A stretch of 64,000 nucleotides of DNA from Verrucomicrobiota bacterium. Lineage in GTDB: Bacteria > Verrucomicrobiota > Verrucomicrobiia > Limisphaerales > JADJPG01. A program made the position numbers and the translations under genes. The notes beneath the pieces are model-generated. The model had not been told where the DNA came from. It did no database searches and worked only from the letters and a program-made list of their open reading frames with translations. Below are positions 9,862 through 17,437 of this stretch, piece after piece (positions within the stretch are counted from its first letter, which is position 1; the number at the start of each line of letters is the position of its first letter). The stretch lies in assembly GCA_016713365.1 (NCBI GenBank), contig JADJPG010000030.1, forward strand, positions 1-64,000, read 5' to 3'.

Positions 9862-10083
9862 TCAACAGCAGCCGCTCGGCCCGCATCCGCATCCACCTTG
9901 CGAAGAATTGCCGCTGCTTGGCTTGCTCGTCACCAGCCCCCACCCGCCAAGGATCACGCGCCGGATGGGTTCGCCGGTTTCGGGATGTTTGGTCAACGGG
10001 GCGTCATTCGCACTCTGCTTGATTTCGAATTGCCTCACTTCGCCGCCCTCGCGGGCCGGGATGGTTTCGTAAAGGTAGGTCAT
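9862..10083 (-). CDS. FmdB-like small Cys-rich protein at the end of the ars operon
   Basis: 73 residues from the ATG at 10083, which overlaps the arsA stop in ATGA. The body (TYLYETIPAREG ... RQFEIKQSANDAPLTKHPETG, then IRRVILGG) follows the FmdB/zinc-ribbon family pattern but lacks the N-terminal CxxC knuckle. The tail is Cys-rich: GGCGCGPSGCC, four Cys in eleven residues. Such proteins recur in arsenic operons. A soft-metal or arsenite-binding role for the tail is inference. A longer upstream start at 10170 would overlap arsA by about 90 bases and is unlikely. Confidence 0.72.
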   Translation of the reverse strand: MTYLYETIPAREGGEVRQFEIKQSANDAPLTKHPETGEPIRRVILGGWGLVTSKPSSGNSSQGGCGCGPSGCC

Positions 10084-11882
10084 AAACTTGATGAAGTTAA
10101 AAGATTTGATGCCGCCAGCCTTGCCAGAGCATCGGGACCAGTCGGTTCTTCGGCCTGCCAGGGCAGCCACGCCGTGCGGGCGGAATGCTTCTCCACCACT
10201 TCGCGCAGGTAACGGTGCTCAGCTTCCTCGCGGCGTTGCAGCAACGGATCGCACGAGCCGCTGTTAAGCAAACTCTGATTGATGACCCACGCAAACGGTT
10301 CAATGTGCGCGCGTCGGAGATCTTCCTGCAACGCCGCTGCCTCATGGACTGGCGTCGCCTCGGGCAATGTCACGAGCAGGATGCGCGTGAAAGCCGGATC
10401 GCGCAGTCGTTCTAGCAGGCGCATAACTGCCTCGGGTTGCGTGCTGCGGGACTGCCGCTGCAACTCGCGGTTGTAAGCTTCGCTGGCGTCCAGCAGCAGG
10501 AGCGTGTGGCCGGTTGGCGCGGTGTCGAGGACGACGAAGCGGTCCGTGCCATTCCCCACTTCGCGGGCGAAGGCGCGGAACACGGCAATCTCCTCCGTGC
10601 AGGGCGAGCGTAGATCTTCCTCGAGCAAGGCACGCCCGGCGGCGTCCATTTGTGCGCCTTGGGCCTGCAGGACTTCGGCCTGATACGCCGCCGTCTCTGC
10701 CGCCGGATCGATTTTGCTGAGCGTAAGTCCACCCACCTGGCCCGCCAACGTCTGCGCGACGTGCGCGGCCGGATCGGTCGTGCTCAGATGCACCGCATGG
10801 CCACGCCGCGCCAGCATCACCGCGATGGCGGCGGCCACGGTGGTCTTGCCAACGCCACCTTTGCCCATCGTCATGACGACGCCACTGCCCTGACGTTCGA
10901 TGTCCGCCACCAGCGCCTCCAAGCTCTCCATGTCCGGCGGTGTCCATTCGATCGCCAGCTTCGGGGCACAAGCCGCTTCGCCATCGCCATCGAGCAGCAC
11001 GCGCAGTCCACCGAGGCCGAGAATGTTGATCGGTCGCAGTGGCACGATGAAACTCGGCAGGCTGCCGATGAAATCCTTCGCCGATTCCAACGCCGCCAGT
11101 CCGCGACGTTGCATGGCTTGCGAGGTCACATCTTCCGGGCATTTCGTTTCAAACATGCCGTTGATGACGAGGCACTGATTGCCCACGCCCAACGCACGCA
11201 ACTCGCCCGAAGTCCGCCCGGCCTCATTGAGCGCGGCCAACTGCGGCCGGCTCACCAGCACCAGCGTCGTCGCCGTGGCATCAGCCAGAATTTTGACCGT
11301 GCCTTCGTAAATCGCGCGCTGCTTTTCCAGACCAGCCAGCGGGCCAAGGCAGGACGTGCCGCTGGTGTTGTTGTCGAGGAATTGGTCCCACGCCTTGGCC
11401 AGGCTCATCAGGCGCAACGTGTGACCGGTGGGCGCGGTGTCGAAGATGATGTGGTCGTATTCCTTGGTGGTTTCGGGATTGCCAATCAGGCCGGAGAACT
11501 CATCGAAGGCCGCAATCTCCACCGTGCAGGAACCGGAGAGCTGCTCTTCCATGCTCCGCAGTGCACCCTCCGGCAGCAGGCCCCGCATCGGACCGATCAG
11601 GCGCTCGCGATACGCCGCCGCTGCTTCGACCGGATTGATGTTCAAGGCATGGAGGCCCGCTACTCCAGCAATCGGCTTGGGCTGGTTGGTCAATGTTGTT
11701 TCCAGGACTTCATCCAGATTGGAGGCCGGGTCGGTGCTGACCAGCAGCACGCGCTTGCCGGACTCCGCCAGCTTCAGAGCCGTCGCACAGGACAGCGATG
11801 TTTTGCCCACGCCACCCTTGCCGGTGAAAAACAAGTAGCGCGTCGTGTTCGCGGGATCGGGTCGATAGAGAGGAAGTTTCAC
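10080..11882 (-). CDS. arsA: ArsA, arsenical pump-driving ATPase
   Basis: 600 residues with the two homologous ATPase halves typical of ArsA. The A1 P-loop is GKGGVGKTSLSCATA near residue 20 and the A2 P-loop GKGGVGKTTVAAAIA near 340. Each half has a signal-transduction DTAPTGHTL motif. ArsA binds As(III)/Sb(III) and energises the membrane pump ArsB or Acr3. It overlaps ArsD upstream and the FmdB-like gene downstream by four bases each. No ArsB/Acr3 gene is visible in the window, so the partner must be elsewhere or different. Confidence 0.95.
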   Translation of the reverse strand: MKLPLYRPDPANTTRYLFFTGKGGVGKTSLSCATALKLAESGKRVLLVSTDPASNLDEVLETTLTNQPKPIAGVAGLHALNINPVEAAAAYRERLIGPMRGLLPEGALRSMEEQLSGSCTVEIAAFDEFSGLIGNPETTKEYDHIIFDTAPTGHTLRLMSLAKAWDQFLDNNTSGTSCLGPLAGLEKQRAIYEGTVKILADATATTLVLVSRPQLAALNEAGRTSGELRALGVGNQCLVINGMFETKCPEDVTSQAMQRRGLAALESAKDFIGSLPSFIVPLRPINILGLGGLRVLLDGDGEAACAPKLAIEWTPPDMESLEALVADIERQGSGVVMTMGKGGVGKTTVAAAIAVMLARRGHAVHLSTTDPAAHVAQTLAGQVGGLTLSKIDPAAETAAYQAEVLQAQGAQMDAAGRALLEEDLRSPCTEEIAVFRAFAREVGNGTDRFVVLDTAPTGHTLLLLDASEAYNRELQRQSRSTQPEAVMRLLERLRDPAFTRILLVTLPEATPVHEAAALQEDLRRAHIEPFAWVINQSLLNSGSCDPLLQRREEAEHRYLREVVEKHSARTAWLPWQAEEPTGPDALARLAASNLLTSSSL

Positions 11883-12211
11883 GACACCACCTCCGCACTC
11901 TCACCCAGCACTGTGCGGGCAAGTGTCTCGCGTTCCGTATCGGTCAGGTAGCGCCCCTTCAGGTGTATCTCGCCATCGACGAAAATCAGCGGCAGCGCGT
12001 CCACGCCTTCCTTGTCCAGCAGCTCCTTCACTGCCGGGTTTTGCACAAACGCCATTGGCTGCTGGCCGAGATTGAAGCGCTCCACCTTCACGCCCTTCTG
12101 GCTCAGCTGCGTGAGCAGCGCGGCGAAACTCACCAGCGCCGGATCAATGTCGTTGCCGCAAAGACCGGTCGAGCAGCACATCGGCGGATCGTAAACTTGG
12201 ATGGTTTTCAT
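11879..12211 (-). CDS. arsD: ArsD, arsenite metallochaperone
   Basis: 110 residues, family-typical length. The N-terminus MKTIQVYDPPMCCSTGLCG carries the As(III)-binding Cys12, Cys13 and Cys18. It has the thioredoxin-like body DGEIHLKGRYL near the C-terminus. ArsD delivers As(III) to ArsA and is a weak repressor in some operons. The stop overlaps the arsA start by four bases, fitting direct transfer between the two proteins. Confidence 0.95.
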   Translation of the reverse strand: MKTIQVYDPPMCCSTGLCGNDIDPALVSFAALLTQLSQKGVKVERFNLGQQPMAFVQNPAVKELLDKEGVDALPLIFVDGEIHLKGRYLTDTERETLARTVLGESAEVVS

Positions 12212-12221
12212 AATGGTTCGG

Positions 12222-12665
12222 CTATTTCGTGGCCTTGAGTTGATCGCGACGGCCTTCCGCGTAGGCGGCGAACACGCGGCGGATCTCGTCCCGCACGCGG
12301 CGGAACACGATCAGCTTTTCCTCATCAGTGCCGGTGGCGTGCGCCGGATCATCGAAACCCCAGTGATGCCGGTTCAATTGGCCGGGAAACATCGGGCACG
12401 CCTGGTCGGCATTGCCGCAGACCGTGACCACTGTCTCGATGTCCTGTTTCAAAAAGTCGTTCATGTGCTTCGAGCTGTGCGCCGAGATGTCGATGCCGAT
12501 CTCTTTCATCACCTGAATGCCAAGCGGATGCACGTAGCCCGCCGGCTTGGAACCGGCGCTGTGAACGTCGAGGATGTCGCCCGCAACGGCTCGCAGGATG
12601 CCTTCGGCGAGATGGCTGCGACAGGAATTGCCAGTGCAGAGGATGAGGATGGAGGGCTTGGTCAT
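12222..12665 (-). CDS. arsC: ArsC, thioredoxin-type arsenate reductase
   Basis: 147 residues of the low-molecular-weight-phosphatase-like ArsC family. The P-loop is CTGNSCRS (Cys10, Arg16), and the redox pair Cys83/Cys90 is in VTVCGNADQACPMFPG. HWGFDDPA supplies the general acid Asp. It reduces As(V) to As(III) in the cytosol, with electrons from thioredoxin. The start overlaps the arsR stop by four bases. Confidence 0.96.
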   Translation of the reverse strand: MTKPSILILCTGNSCRSHLAEGILRAVAGDILDVHSAGSKPAGYVHPLGIQVMKEIGIDISAHSSKHMNDFLKQDIETVVTVCGNADQACPMFPGQLNRHHWGFDDPAHATGTDEEKLIVFRRVRDEIRRVFAAYAEGRRDQLKATK

Positions 12666-13078
12666 TTTGATGTGCGTTTGGTTTTTGTAGTGCGGGAGGA
12701 AGCAGTCGGCGACGCATCGAATGCTTCAGCCACCCAGCAGCATTCAGACTGTCGGGCTTTCAATTTGCGGAGGTCATCCCGAAAGATGGGATGCGTCGGG
12801 AGACAGTCCTGGAGACAGCGCAATTGCCAGTCCAGTTCGCGCGGACGTTCCGCCGGCAGCGAGTAAATCATCCACTGCTCATGCCGCCGCGACTCGACCA
12901 TCCCGCGCTGGCGCAGATACGCCAAGTGCTTGGACGCCGCGACCTGAGTCAGGCCGAGAATGTCCTGGAGGTGACATACACAAAGCGGGGATTGCGTCAG
13001 CAGATGAACGATGCGAAGCCGCGTCTCGTCGCAGAGGCAGTTGTAAATCTGGATAAGTTGCGAAGGTGGCATACCCAT
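12662..13078 (-). CDS. arsR: ArsR-type metal-responsive repressor
   Basis: 138 residues: winged helix with ETRLRIVHLL, recognition helix VAASKHLAYLRQRGMV, and the As(III)-sensing SPLCVCHL motif (Cys33, Cys35). The C-terminal 40 residues are a basic extension (KARQSECCWVAE, SSRTTKTKR) beyond the usual ArsR end and include a CC pair. It is first gene of arsR-C-D-A-fmdB and should repress from the palindrome inside its own promoter. Confidence 0.94.
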   Translation of the reverse strand: MGMPPSQLIQIYNCLCDETRLRIVHLLTQSPLCVCHLQDILGLTQVAASKHLAYLRQRGMVESRRHEQWMIYSLPAERPRELDWQLRCLQDCLPTHPIFRDDLRKLKARQSECCWVAEAFDASPTASSRTTKTKRTSK

Positions 13079-13084
13079 GTAATG

Positions 13085-13112
13085 AATATACCTGCATAAG
13101 AATATGCGTCAA
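13085..13112 (-). promoter_or_regulatory. ars promoter with operator between -35 and -10; leaderless arsR
   Basis: On the minus strand TTGACG (13112-13107), a 16-base spacer and TATATT (13090-13085) are followed by only six bases before the arsR ATG at 13078. A palindrome GCATA-N4-TATGC (13094-13107) fills the spacer, where a bound ArsR dimer would block RNA polymerase. No Shine-Dalgarno sequence precedes arsR. Confidence 0.75.
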
Positions 13113-13215
13113 CCACCCCACTCACCGCGTCATGCGTCCTTTTCGACGGTCGCTCGTCTTAACTATTGAAAACGGGCCGCCCCGAAGGCGGACCACCAGA
13201 GAAAGAACAAGCAAC

Positions 13216-14031
13216 ATGAAGACTCAGGAACTGCAAAACGACACCGTCAAAACAATCGTGCGCGAGCGCTACGGCCGCATCGTAGAAGAAGGCGGAAGCT
13301 GCGGCTGCGCGCCGACCTGCTGCGCCCCGGGAGCGGTTGCCAAAACAACAGACCGCAATGCCGCAGCCATCTCGCAAGGGTTGGGTTACTCCCACGATGA
13401 AACCCGCTCCGCGCCTGAAGGGGCGAACCTCGGTCTCGGGTGCGGCAACCCTCAGACGATTGCCGCGTTGAAATCGGGCGAGACCGTGCTCGACCTCGGC
13501 AGTGGCGCCGGCTTTGACGCCTTTCTGGCCGCCCGCGCTGTCGGTCCTTCCGGTCGCGTCATCGGGGTCGATATGACGCCCGGGATGATTAGCAAGGCCC
13601 GGAAGAACCAGGCCGAAGGCGGATTTGAGAACGTCGAGTTCCGTCTCGGCGAGATTGAAAGACTGCCTGTCGCCGACTCGACCGTGGACGTCATCATCTC
13701 CAATTGCGTCATCAACCTGTCACCGGACAAGCCGAGTGTGTTCCGCGAAGCTTTTCGCGTGTTGAAAGCCGGCGGACGTCTCGCCATCTCGGACATCGTC
13801 GCCCTCGCGCCGATTCCCGAGGAACTGCGGCAGGATTGGGAGCTCTACACCGGCTGCGTGGCCGGCGCGTCATCGGTGGAGGATTTGAAAGATATGCTCA
13901 CTCAGGCGGGATTCACGAAGATTCGGATTATGCGGAAGGATGACAGCCGTGAAATCATTGGTGGATGGTTTCCCGGTCGGAAGGCGGAAGACTTCGTGGC
14001 CTCGGCCAATATCGAAGCGGTAAAACCTTAA
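13216..14031 (+). CDS. arsM: ArsM, arsenite S-adenosylmethionine methyltransferase
   Basis: 271 residues. SAM site VLDLGSGAGFD; GVDMTPGMI. Arsenic-binding cysteines lie in ISNCVINLSPDK and YTGCVAGA, the two conserved positions of ArsM, and an N-terminal cluster GSCGCAPTCC adds more thiols. It methylates As(III) to mono-, di- and trimethylated, partly volatile forms. The ATG at 13216 is chosen because family similarity begins at MKTQELQ; the open frame extends upstream without similarity. Divergent from arsR across a 137-base shared regulatory region. Confidence 0.93.
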   Translation: MKTQELQNDTVKTIVRERYGRIVEEGGSCGCAPTCCAPGAVAKTTDRNAAAISQGLGYSHDETRSAPEGANLGLGCGNPQTIAALKSGETVLDLGSGAGFDAFLAARAVGPSGRVIGVDMTPGMISKARKNQAEGGFENVEFRLGEIERLPVADSTVDVIISNCVINLSPDKPSVFREAFRVLKAGGRLAISDIVALAPIPEELRQDWELYTGCVAGASSVEDLKDMLTQAGFTKIRIMRKDDSREIIGGWFPGRKAEDFVASANIEAVKP

Positions 14032-14038
14032 ACAACTG

Positions 14039-14551
14039 ATGAACGCAACGGTGGAACATATCTGGCACGAGTTCGCCGAAAAGCTGGATCAGTTCATCCG
14101 CGCGCGGGTGTCTGACCCGGCCACGGCGGAGGACATCCGGCAGGATGTTTTCGTGAAGATTCAGCAACGGCTTGGGCAGCTCCAGGACCCGGCCAAACTC
14201 CAGAACTGGATTTACCTCATCGCGCGCAACGCCGTCATCGACCACTACCGCACGCGCAAGGAAACCGTGGAAGTGCCGGAGACGCTGCCTGCGAAACCGG
14301 CGGAGCACGACCCGGAGATTGAAGGACTGAAAGCGTCCTTCCGCCGGATGATTTACAGCCTGCCCGAACCGTATCGCGACGCGCTGGTCCTGACCGAACT
14401 GGAGGGACTCACTCAAAAGGAACTGGCGGAGCGGCTGGGCATCTCAGTGTCAGGGGCGAAATCGCGCGTGCAACGCGCCCGTGAACAGTTGAAGGAAATG
14501 CTGCACAAGTGCTGTTACCTTCGAGTTCGACCGGCGGGGCGGGTTGATTGA
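14039..14551 (+). CDS. sigZ: SigZ-type ECF sigma factor (C-terminal frameshift)
   Basis: 170 residues as read. Sigma region 2 is DPATAEDIRQDVFVKIQQRL ... LQNWIYLIARNAVIDHYR; region 4 is LPEPYRDALVLTELEGL ... KELAERLGISVSGAKSRVQR. It starts seven bases after arsM, so it is probably cotranscribed. As read it ends KCCYLRVRPAGRVD. Dropping one C at 14518/14519 gives CCYFEFDRRGGLIDCTPRTS plus a CKEC pair, ending at 14603 (187 residues); the CC-FE-DRRG-ID pattern resembles the tail of SigZ proteins. So the true end is probably 14603. The role is presumably arsenic- or thiol-linked transcription, inferred from position. Confidence 0.85.
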   Translation: MNATVEHIWHEFAEKLDQFIRARVSDPATAEDIRQDVFVKIQQRLGQLQDPAKLQNWIYLIARNAVIDHYRTRKETVEVPETLPAKPAEHDPEIEGLKASFRRMIYSLPEPYRDALVLTELEGLTQKELAERLGISVSGAKSRVQRAREQLKEMLHKCCYLRVRPAGRVD

Positions 14552-14603
14552 TTGCACACCACGCACCAGCGGTAGCTGCAAAGAGTGCGAGGAATCTCGG
14601 TGA

Positions 14604-14971
14604 GAGACATTCACCGCTCACAAGCTCGCAAAGAAATTCGGCATCGAAGATCGCCGAACTGTTCGCCCTCACCGGAACATGTGCATACACACCTGAGTTC
14701 CGCGCACCATCATTGTGGTGGTACTGCCGGGGAATGGGCGATTAACCGAAAGCGCCCAAGACCAGCAGGTCGATGCCCTTTGATACTCCTTCGCCAGCGA
14801 TTACCGACCCAGGACGGCCAGGCAGCAGTTTCGAAATGACGCCGTAACCCTCCCGGTTGAGCGGGTCGCGGGCGTCCTTCGACGCTGCTTCAGGCGCCGC
14901 ATCGGCGCGTCCCACCACCGGGGCTACGTGCCGAACGCGGTGCCGAATTTTGGAACAGACTTCCTCGGCGG
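14604..14971. other. Gene-free gap with possible universal-stress-protein fragment
   Basis: No intact gene is seen. On the minus strand a start-less frame ending at 14742 (TAA) reads GEGVSKGIDLLVLGAFG, which resembles the last core strand of UspA-family proteins (ADLIVLGTHG). It lacks the usual C-terminal helix and may be a decayed fragment or chance. Confidence 0.3.
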
Positions 14972-16585
14972 CTATTTCAAGGCCGGTTCGCCGTTGCCTT
15001 CGTCAAAGTAGAATGTGCCGTTGACCTCGCTGAACTGCAGGTATTGTGTCCAGCGAAACAGGCCGGTCTCACGGGTTGCTTCGAGCTTCTTCACATTCAC
15101 TTTAGGCGCGGGCTCCTTGCTGTGGACGAGCGCCTCGTGGAGGACGCGTCCGTCCATCGGCTTGATTGGCTTCACGCCGAGCAGATGAAGGATCGTCGGC
15201 GCGAGATCAATGTTGCCACTCGGCACGTCGCTGATCTGGCCTTTCTTGATGCTCGGGCCTGCGGCGACCAGCGTGTTGTTCATGTCGTAGCGGCTCAGTG
15301 ACGCATGCGTGCCGCGACCGCGGGTTCCCCCGGCGGAGATGATCATCCCGGGCGCCCCGTTGTCGTTGCGACTGGCGTTCCAGCGCATGGAGATAACCAC
15401 GTCGGGCGCCGTCGAATTGGTGCTGTTGTAGCCGACGCGTTCCAGCGGGAAGGTGCCTTCAATCGGCAGGCGGGAGAAAATGACGCCGGTGAAATCCGCC
15501 GTCTGCAAGAACTCGACGAGGCGTCGGATCACCGGTTCGTCGCGCTCGATGACGTAGAACGACGCGCTGCCGCCCAGCCCGATGACCATCACGTCACCGC
15601 GTTCCGGATCTTCCAGCTTCTTGCCGGCGGAGAACTTCTGTTGCTTGAGAATTTTCTCGATGTCCGGCCCCGCTGTAATCGTCGAGAAGCCGTGGTCCGA
15701 AACGACAAAAATGTCGGTCTTCTCGTAGACACCCTTCTCCTTGAGCGTCTTGATGACGTCCGCGAGATTCTTGTCGCTGTTCTCGATCGCCACCAGCGCA
15801 TTGCTGGATCCGATGCCGTGTTCGTGCTGGCTCTTGTCGGGCTCGCTCAGCCAGAGCAGTGTGTATTTCGGCACGCCATTCTTCCAAAGGCTGCGCAGGA
15901 GCGACCGGGCCGTCCAATTGTCCTGCGCCAGGTTCGGGTACGTGATCGGAGTGGGGAACGCCTTGTCGTCATTCACCTTGGCCAGCGAAGCGGCGAGGTC
16001 TCGTGGAATCGTTTTGCCTTCGAACAACGTGACCGACTTCTTCGCGGCCTCGGAATCCTTCTTCACCGAGCGATCGTGGAAGAGAGCCACCGGTTTGGCT
16101 CCCGCGATGATCGTGGGAATGCCCGCCTGCTGCAGGGTTTCAGCGAGGGTCGGCAGTGTGAGATAATGTCCGCCGGTGAGCAGATCGCCCCGGCGCACCG
16201 CGTCGAGACTCTCGGAAGCGTAGGTGGTGAGGAAGTTCAGTTCAGGACGGAAGTCGACGTTGGCTTGAATGCCGTTGCGCCCCGGATTGGAACCTGTCGC
16301 GAGCGCGGCGCCGTTCGCCTGCGTGGTGCTGACAAACACGCAATGGTTGCGGCGGAAGAAGGTGCCGTTGGTCGCCAGCGAGTAGAGCGTGGGACAATAT
16401 TGCGGTGTGATGAAGTCCGGGCGCATGCCGTCCCACACCAGCACCACGACATGTTCGGCCTGACCCTGGGCGGACGCGCGATGGACCGCGGATATCCAGC
16501 TCAAGATGGCGATCGCGCACCACACCAGCGTTTTCATGTAACGATTCAGTTTCATGTTCATAAGCATGTTCATTTCAATATTCAT
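14972..16585 (-). CDS. Alkaline-phosphatase superfamily / type I phosphodiesterase-like enzyme
   Basis: 537 residues from the ATG at 16585, chosen for a GGAG eight bases upstream. A signal peptide ends near ASAQ. Metal-ligand motifs of the superfamily are present: VLVWDGMRPDF, the nucleophile region VSTTQANGAALATGSNPGR (Thr), SEPDKSQHEHG, and VSDHGFSTI. Near the C-terminus GTHASLSRYDMNNTLVAAGP ... DLAPTILHLLGV is the usual nucleotide pyrophosphatase/sulfatase-like ending. Likely a periplasmic phosphodiesterase or phosphatase; the substrate cannot be told. Confidence 0.88.
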   Translation of the reverse strand: MNIEMNMLMNMKLNRYMKTLVWCAIAILSWISAVHRASAQGQAEHVVVLVWDGMRPDFITPQYCPTLYSLATNGTFFRRNHCVFVSTTQANGAALATGSNPGRNGIQANVDFRPELNFLTTYASESLDAVRRGDLLTGGHYLTLPTLAETLQQAGIPTIIAGAKPVALFHDRSVKKDSEAAKKSVTLFEGKTIPRDLAASLAKVNDDKAFPTPITYPNLAQDNWTARSLLRSLWKNGVPKYTLLWLSEPDKSQHEHGIGSSNALVAIENSDKNLADVIKTLKEKGVYEKTDIFVVSDHGFSTITAGPDIEKILKQQKFSAGKKLEDPERGDVMVIGLGGSASFYVIERDEPVIRRLVEFLQTADFTGVIFSRLPIEGTFPLERVGYNSTNSTAPDVVISMRWNASRNDNGAPGMIISAGGTRGRGTHASLSRYDMNNTLVAAGPSIKKGQISDVPSGNIDLAPTILHLLGVKPIKPMDGRVLHEALVHSKEPAPKVNVKKLEATRETGLFRWTQYLQFSEVNGTFYFDEGNGEPALK

Positions 16586-17011
16586 CAGCGGCGCTCCACT
16601 TTGGACGCACACCGTCGCTTGTGCCCGCATGGCATCCATGCGTAACGGCGAAGGACGTATCCCGTTGCACCGGCTCTGTCGCGTCCTTGTCACTCGAGGC
16701 CGCGCGCAATTAGACCGCCAGCCGGCCGAGCAATACTCGAAATTTTTCCACTATTACCGCATCCATTATTGAGAGTTCAAATGTGACTGCCAATCCGACC
16801 GGCATCTAGTTTTAAGAGAGCCGGGACTATCATGGAAAGACCGGCAAGAAGGGAGAGAAGTCACGTCAACTTGCGCCCGTTGGCACAGCGGGACGAAACA
16901 CTGTCGAAGAGCCAGCTACGGTGGAGTGCCAGGGAAAGAATGGACACGGCGCCCGTTTGTCACGGATCGTGTTGTACTGCGAATGCCATTCATATTGATG
17001 GGAGGACGTTC
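16586..17011. other. Gap without recognisable features
   Basis: About 425 bases with no supported coding frame, hairpin or repeat. It is less GC-rich near 16740-16830 than the surroundings. It joins the DUF547 fragment that follows. Confidence 0.4.
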
Positions 17012-17295
17012 TCAGCGCTGTGTTTGTGAGGCAAGCGTCAACTTTTTGTCTCCGGCCTCTTGCTCGACATCGCCGGGCTCGCCTGCCCGGAGTTGGCCAA
17101 GATTCCGTCGGCTCGATTCAACTCCTGCGGGCGGGCCTTCAATCCTGCATAATCGACACGGGCATCCTTCACGGATTGTTTGAGCATGGCGTCGAACAAC
17201 GAATGGCTCCCATTCGTAGTGGTTTCCCAACTGAACTTCAGGGATGGCATCGGCGGCTGCTCTGGAATCCGCGAACCGTGTGGCGAATTGATCAT
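17012..17295 (-). pseudogene. Fragment of a DUF547-family gene
   Basis: On the minus strand from 17295 the text HSLFDAMLKQSVKDARVDY followed by AGLKARPQELNR matches the start of the DUF547 domain (fdxLLkkyVkdGrVDYaglk). After ELNR this frame loses similarity, while the neighbouring frame continues as LGQLRAGEPGD, matching the next expected segment, and stops at 17012. The remaining 150 or so residues of the domain are absent. So this is a truncated, frameshifted remnant. Confidence 0.5.
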
Positions 17296-17437
17296 TCACA
17301 CTCGCGCTTCGCAGCGACCCGCAAGCGAATGAAACGGTGACAAACCCGTTCGCCAGTCACAACATCCTCCTCCGGGTGCAGCCACCGGCCTGAGCTGAAA
17401 CTGACAGGCAAGCGCACGACAACCACGCACCACATTC

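Noticed and set aside
10650..11951. 433-codon plus-strand open frame across the ars genes
   Set aside because: It is the antisense of arsA/arsD, with Arg/Gln/His-rich composition and no similarity; arsA on the other strand has full motifs.
14742..14960. A universal stress protein gene on the minus strand
   Set aside because: Only one motif-like stretch (GIDLLVLGAFG) is seen, with no start codon and no C-terminal helix; kept only as a possible fragment.
15305..16645. 446-codon plus-strand open frame opposite the phosphatase gene
   Set aside because: High-GC antisense shadow of a well-supported alkaline-phosphatase-family gene.
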